64,000 nt of DNA from contig OZ005693.1 in NCBI GenBank assembly GCA_963930775.1, forward strand, positions 2,232,001-2,296,000, read 5' to 3'. Shown here piece after piece: positions 59,400 to 64,000 of this stretch. The stretch is from Cliona cf. orientalis. Its lineage: Eukaryota > Porifera > Demospongiae > Clionaida > Clionaidae. Made by a program: the position numbers and the translations under genes. The notes beneath the pieces are model-generated. The model was not told where the DNA came from. It saw nothing but the letters and a program-made list of their open reading frames with translations, and did not search any database. How positions within the stretch are numbered: the first letter of the stretch is position 1; every line of letters starts with the position of its first letter.

Positions 59400-62300
59400 T
59401 TAATAGTCTGAGAATAGTTTGTGTACAGCTTTCACACAGTTTTGATAATCAGCAGCTTTAAATATATCAATTAGATTCCTGTAGGTAGCATTGGAGCCAT
59501 TCTTTTGCTTCCATTGTTCCAGTGCTGCTCTCCTGAAAATACATAATCATTAGTTTAATATCTAGTATGTGTACGCCTACGTATATATTATTGGCTCACG
59601 TTTGCAATTTCAGCTTCCAGGGATGTTCTGTCTTGATGGCAGCAACATCGGCTTCTGTCAGTCCTAACCGCTCAGCGATGGGCCCCTCCCACTCATACAT
59701 GGCATCAGCTATCTGGCCAAGGTGTGTTGAGACACCACTGCTTTCAAAGTCCAAAACTTGATCTAATTTTTGCCTAGCATATATTATAGAACATTTCTCA
59801 ATGAGGATCTATACACTAGATACCGCACATACTGACTTACTCGAATCCTGCTAGCTGAGCCTGGGTCGCCATATCGTAATATTCTCCTTCAGTTCCATGA
59901 CTTGGAGTGCTCATATTTTCCTCTTGTACATCACACAGACCTTAAAGGGAAAAACATATCTGAAACCAATGTCATGCTTGCTCTATATTATGATTGTACT
60001 GATGATTTCTAGCAAGATAGCCAGAAATTATATGATAATTTTGTAATTTGAAACTTATTCTTCATTTCCTATAATCAAGGTTTGTAGGACAAGGCAATTA
60101 ACCCTTCCTGAACATTAGAACATGCAGTAAGAGGGAAAATCATCCACACTAAGTTTCACAACTTGTTTGTAACCTACCCCAATATGAATATCTCCTTAAG
60201 ATACGCAAGTGTGATGCATCAAGTGAGCTGTTTCCTCCAACGCTTACTACTTCACTCTTTCTTTGTCTGATAACACGTTCAATGTCATGGATGTCAAAGA
60301 GATTTTCTGGATCAGAATAACAGGAGGTGTCATCAGATTTTGGCTTCAATACATAATGATGCAATGAAACAGCATTGCAAAATTCTGTTTTTCCTTGCAT
60401 GGCTTTATCAATTATCTTGCCAAGTACAGTAGCCCACTCTTCCGAGTTCTCCTTTGAGTTTGTGATGACAACAATTCCTTTATTATCATTGATAACTTCA
60501 ACAATGCATTCCACTCCTTCCTCCATGCGCCAGTGAATTCCATTCTTCCACATGGTACAACGACGACTATAAGCTGAGACTTCATTACTAGAGTTGGTTG
60601 GATTGCGGTTGACAATAGGCAAGGCAAATGCATAAGCTAGTCTTAGTAAGAGTACATGCAAAAATTGAGCTGGGAAGTAGTCAAACTTCTGTCTACACTC
60701 AGCATACCAGCCAATACTGAATGTAAACTTTGGATCATTGTGCCAACGTTAACTGCTTTTCTTTCTGTCCAATTTGCACAATGCAGGAAAATAGAGCAAA
60801 TTACAATCAGAGGCATCATCTGATGTCACTGAGTAATCAAGTCCAACCTCAGCATGGTTAAACTCTTGGCAGTACTGGAGTTGAACTAAACATTCTTTAG
60901 TGATGTGTTCTGGAAGGATGCTAGCTAAGTAGTCTTCTGGGAGTATTCCCATCACCGGCATGTTAGCAAAATGAGGACCAATATCGGATTCTAACCTCAT
61001 AACAGCACAATTGGAAAAGAGCTTTTCATGTACTTCGTTTGTAAGTAAATATGGATTTAGCAATAAGAGGTGATTTTCACGCTCATCTTCACTCCGTCCG
61101 ATCAACATTAACACGCCAATGTCATGAAGTTCCCTCACTAAAGGATAAAGTGTGTCAGCTAAGGTAGGTAAACAAGTACCAGTATCTTTAATATGAGATA
61201 GCAGATCCTGAAATTTGCACGCAACAACATTTCCAAAATCCTTCAACAGCATCCCATGAAGCAAAGTCGTCTTAAATGGGAGAATACTGGGAGGAATATT
61301 CTTAGCTATATCCTGCAAAATATTCCCTATGACTTTTGATGAACGTGGATAGCGACAATCGGAAGTAACAGTATTGATAATCTTGATGTTTAACACTTGA
61401 TTTTCGAGGATATCTAAATACTGTCTTATGCTTGCCAATGCTTTGGGGGCATCAACTTTACTCAAGTGGTCTATATGACTTAAAACAATAATCACTTTCA
61501 ACTTATGTTCGCTATCTAATGCTTTGGCATGATAGGAGATGAAGGACAGCCAGTAGCCAATCTCATCACACACAACCATAATACCTTTTATTAGATTAGC
61601 AACAAGCAAAAATACACTGGTTCCTACGGTTGAATGGGAAACCATTTCAAGAATTGCTGCATGTGAGGAGTAGTACACTCTATCTCCAGCAAAATCATAA
61701 TATATCAGTCGATTGGCATTACTCTGATCTACAGAAGGAACTATACCAGCTGTGTGAAGTGGAACATCAGCTTCACTGACACGAAAGAATGGGATTATCA
61801 CTTTTCGCTTCAAGGATTCAACAAGAGTACTCTTTCCCGATCCAGGATTTCCTAGGACAAAAACTCGAGTGATAGTCTGTGGACCAGGATACTTTGTTGA
61901 TGATAACATTTGCAATTTTTTATACTCTTGTTGTATGCTCTTATGCTCACTGCTCATGTATTCTTTAAATATTTCCTTAATAGATTTATCTTTCGCAAGG
62001 TAAAGTGCTGTTCTTCCAGCTTTGTTCCTGAGGAAAACAGGAGCATGATAATTGAAAAGAAGTAGCCTAACATGAGGTGCATTCCCTAATAGGGATGAAT
62101 AATGCAAAGGAGAATTCCCAGCATCGTCAGTAGAGTACATTAACGTCGGAAATTCTTGCAACAGCATTGTAGCAGTTATTGTATTCCTATTCTGGCAAGC
62201 TTGGTGCAATAGTGATCTACCTTTAAACCCTTTAGTCTGTGGACTACAACCCAATTCTGTGATAAGCACCTGTACAGTATCTTCATATCCATTCAGGGCT

Positions 62301-63976
62301 GCTTTGCTGATAGCTGTATTATTATTGTTATCTTGTTGAGTTGCATCAGCTTTAAATTCAGAGACAAGCATTCTAACCATACTATTGTGGCCAGATGAAC
62401 AGGCTTTGTGAAGTGGTGTTTCTTTGTTCTTATTTTTAACATCAATAGAACAATTGTATTTGATGATGAGTAGTCTTGCTAGCTCCTCATGACCACCCCA
62501 GCAGGCCATGTGGAGAGGAGTATTACCACTATCATCAACTGAGAATACACCCAGGCTAAAATCAATGATTAGTATTTCAGCTAGCTTTATATTTCCACTG
62601 CAACAAGCCTCATGCAGTAGTGATTTGCCATCATATCCTGTAACCTTAGGACTATAACCAAGCTCAGTGATTAGTACCTGGACAGTTTCCACATGTCCAC
62701 CCCTTGCTGCTTTGCTGACAGCTGTATCATTATTGTGATCTCGTTGAGTTGCATCAGCTTTAAATTCAGAGATAAGCATTCTGACAATACTACTGTGACC
62801 AGATAAACAGGCGCAGTGAATTGGACCAGGTGTCTGTTTGGTCTTGTTTTTAATATTAACGGGACAGTTGTATTCGGTAAAGAGTAGTCTTGCTAGCTCC
62901 TTATGACCACACAAACAGGCGAAATGCAGAGCAGTGATGCCATTGTCTTCAGTAATGGAGAGTGGGTCTTGGTTAAAGCATGTAATCATTGTCTGTACCA
63001 AGACTGAGTTACCGCCCATTACAGCTATTAAAAATGGAGATTCATTATGTGCATTCAGGTCTGCTTTGTACTCAAGCAGCAGTGTTTTCATAACGGACAC
63101 ATGACCACAATAGCAAGCCAAGTGTAGTGGCGAGAGCTTACCGTTGCTTCTACAATCAACCATCAAGTTATATTTTGTAATGAGTAAACGCACTACCTCT
63201 TCCTGGCCATGTGAGGCAGCAATGTGGAGGGGGGTCTGGTTTACTGCATCAGTAGCCATTGGACTGATGCCATACTTTTCAATGAGAGTGGTAATAAATT
63301 CAACATTTCCAATACCACATGCAAAATGAAGCAGTGTTCTACCTTGACAGCCTTTGATGTTTGGATTACAAGCACAGTCAATTATCAAATAATCCATAAT
63401 GTCTATATGTCTTTTCGACACTGCTCTATGGATAGGAGCATTGTTAAATATGTCTTTCTTGTATATGTCAGCTCCATTAGATATTAATATATGCACAATG
63501 TTTTTGTTGCCAAGTGCACAGGAAAGATGTAATGGAGTTTCATGGTTGGCATTTGTATTATTGATGTCAACAATTTTCTCCTCTATTATTCTCTGAATAT
63601 CATCTACTCTTCCCAACCTTACTGCAGTATGAAGATGACTCTCTTTATCAGGCTGTACTGGTCCATCTATCCATAGTCTGAGACCGTGACCAAACAATAA
63701 TTTAATTATCAATAGACCAACATTAAAACTACTTCTATTAAGAGCATCTTCATTATTTGAGTCTTTAATGAATGGATCAGCACCAAATGCTACTAACAGT
63801 TGTATAATAGGACTATCTCTTTTGGAGCAAGCCAGGTGTAATGGAGTCTCTTGTTTAGAGTTTAGAATATTCACGTCTACCTGTTGTTGGATCAAGATCT
63901 CTCTAACATCTTCTATCTGGCCTTGCCTCACAGCAACATGGAGAGGAATGTCACCATTAGGACTCCGAAAGTCCAT
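59400..63976 (-). pseudogene. Ankyrin / Roc-like GTPase / COR-like / Death-domain gene, copy B (one in-frame stop)
   Basis: Exons 60178-63976, 59841-59940, 59600-59773 and 59400-59532 have the same phases as copy A and total 1401 codons. The order is the same but with only about 20 ankyrin repeats against about 90. The GTPase has GNPGSGKST, DFAGD and SHID; the COR-like region ends in WKNGIHW text and the Death domain in MYEWEGPIAERLGL. One TAA at 60749-60751, in the COR-like region, interrupts an otherwise open frame; copy A reads SNWPNDP where copy B has the stop plus one extra codon. It may be a fresh pseudogene, a truncated functional protein or an assembly error. The frame is open to the right edge upstream of ATG 63976. 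Kinase copy B starts 260 bases downstream. Confidence 0.82.
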
Positions 63977-64000
63977 AGTGAGCAGTAAATTTAGGTTAAC

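Overview
The window is eukaryotic nuclear DNA: genes split into many short exons with GT..AG borders, A/T-rich introns, microsatellites and many inverted-repeat transposons. The gene content (an OTUD5-type deubiquitinase, CBR1-like reductases, cytoplasmic tyrosine kinases, giant ankyrin/GTPase/Death-domain proteins) points to an animal. The compact layout and unusual kinase and Death-domain architectures suggest an early-branching animal, most likely a sponge. That assignment is inference; no rRNA or mitochondrial marker is present.

Layout. (1) 1-4796, minus: OTUD5-like deubiquitinase, C-terminus off the left edge. (2) 5426-10706 and 11538-14053, plus: two tandem CBR1-like short-chain reductases with matching exon phases; the second has a broken splice donor and one GC donor. 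(3) 14268-20604, minus: a 1223-residue protein with a TKL-like kinase domain, a PH domain, a Pro/Ser/Tyr-rich linker and a tyrosine kinase domain. (4) 20933-38850, minus: a ~3821-residue ankyrin-GTPase(Roc-like)-COR-like-Death-domain protein with one 11-kb exon. Its 6.1-kb intron is a nest of transposons inserted into a ~350-bp repeat array. (5) 39637-46685: a complete-looking 7-kb DNA transposon with 81-bp perfect terminal inverted repeats, a DUF6589-type protein and a convergent, intact RecQ-like helicase. (6) 46.7-53.5 kb: no host gene recognised; several MITEs, a 3-kb inverted-repeat element and a 37-bp minisatellite. (7) 53578-64000, minus: a second, decaying copy of the pair in (3)+(4).

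The main biological theme is a duplicated pair, an ankyrin-GTPase-Death-domain gene followed ~260-330 bp downstream on the same strand by a dual-kinase gene. The left pair is intact. In the right pair the kinase gene has lost its PH exons and part of its first kinase domain, and the ankyrin gene has one in-frame stop. Ankyrin, Roc/COR and Death domains plus a kinase are the parts list of DAPK-type Roco proteins, here divided between two adjacent genes, so a shared signalling role (cell death or innate immunity) is plausible but unproven.
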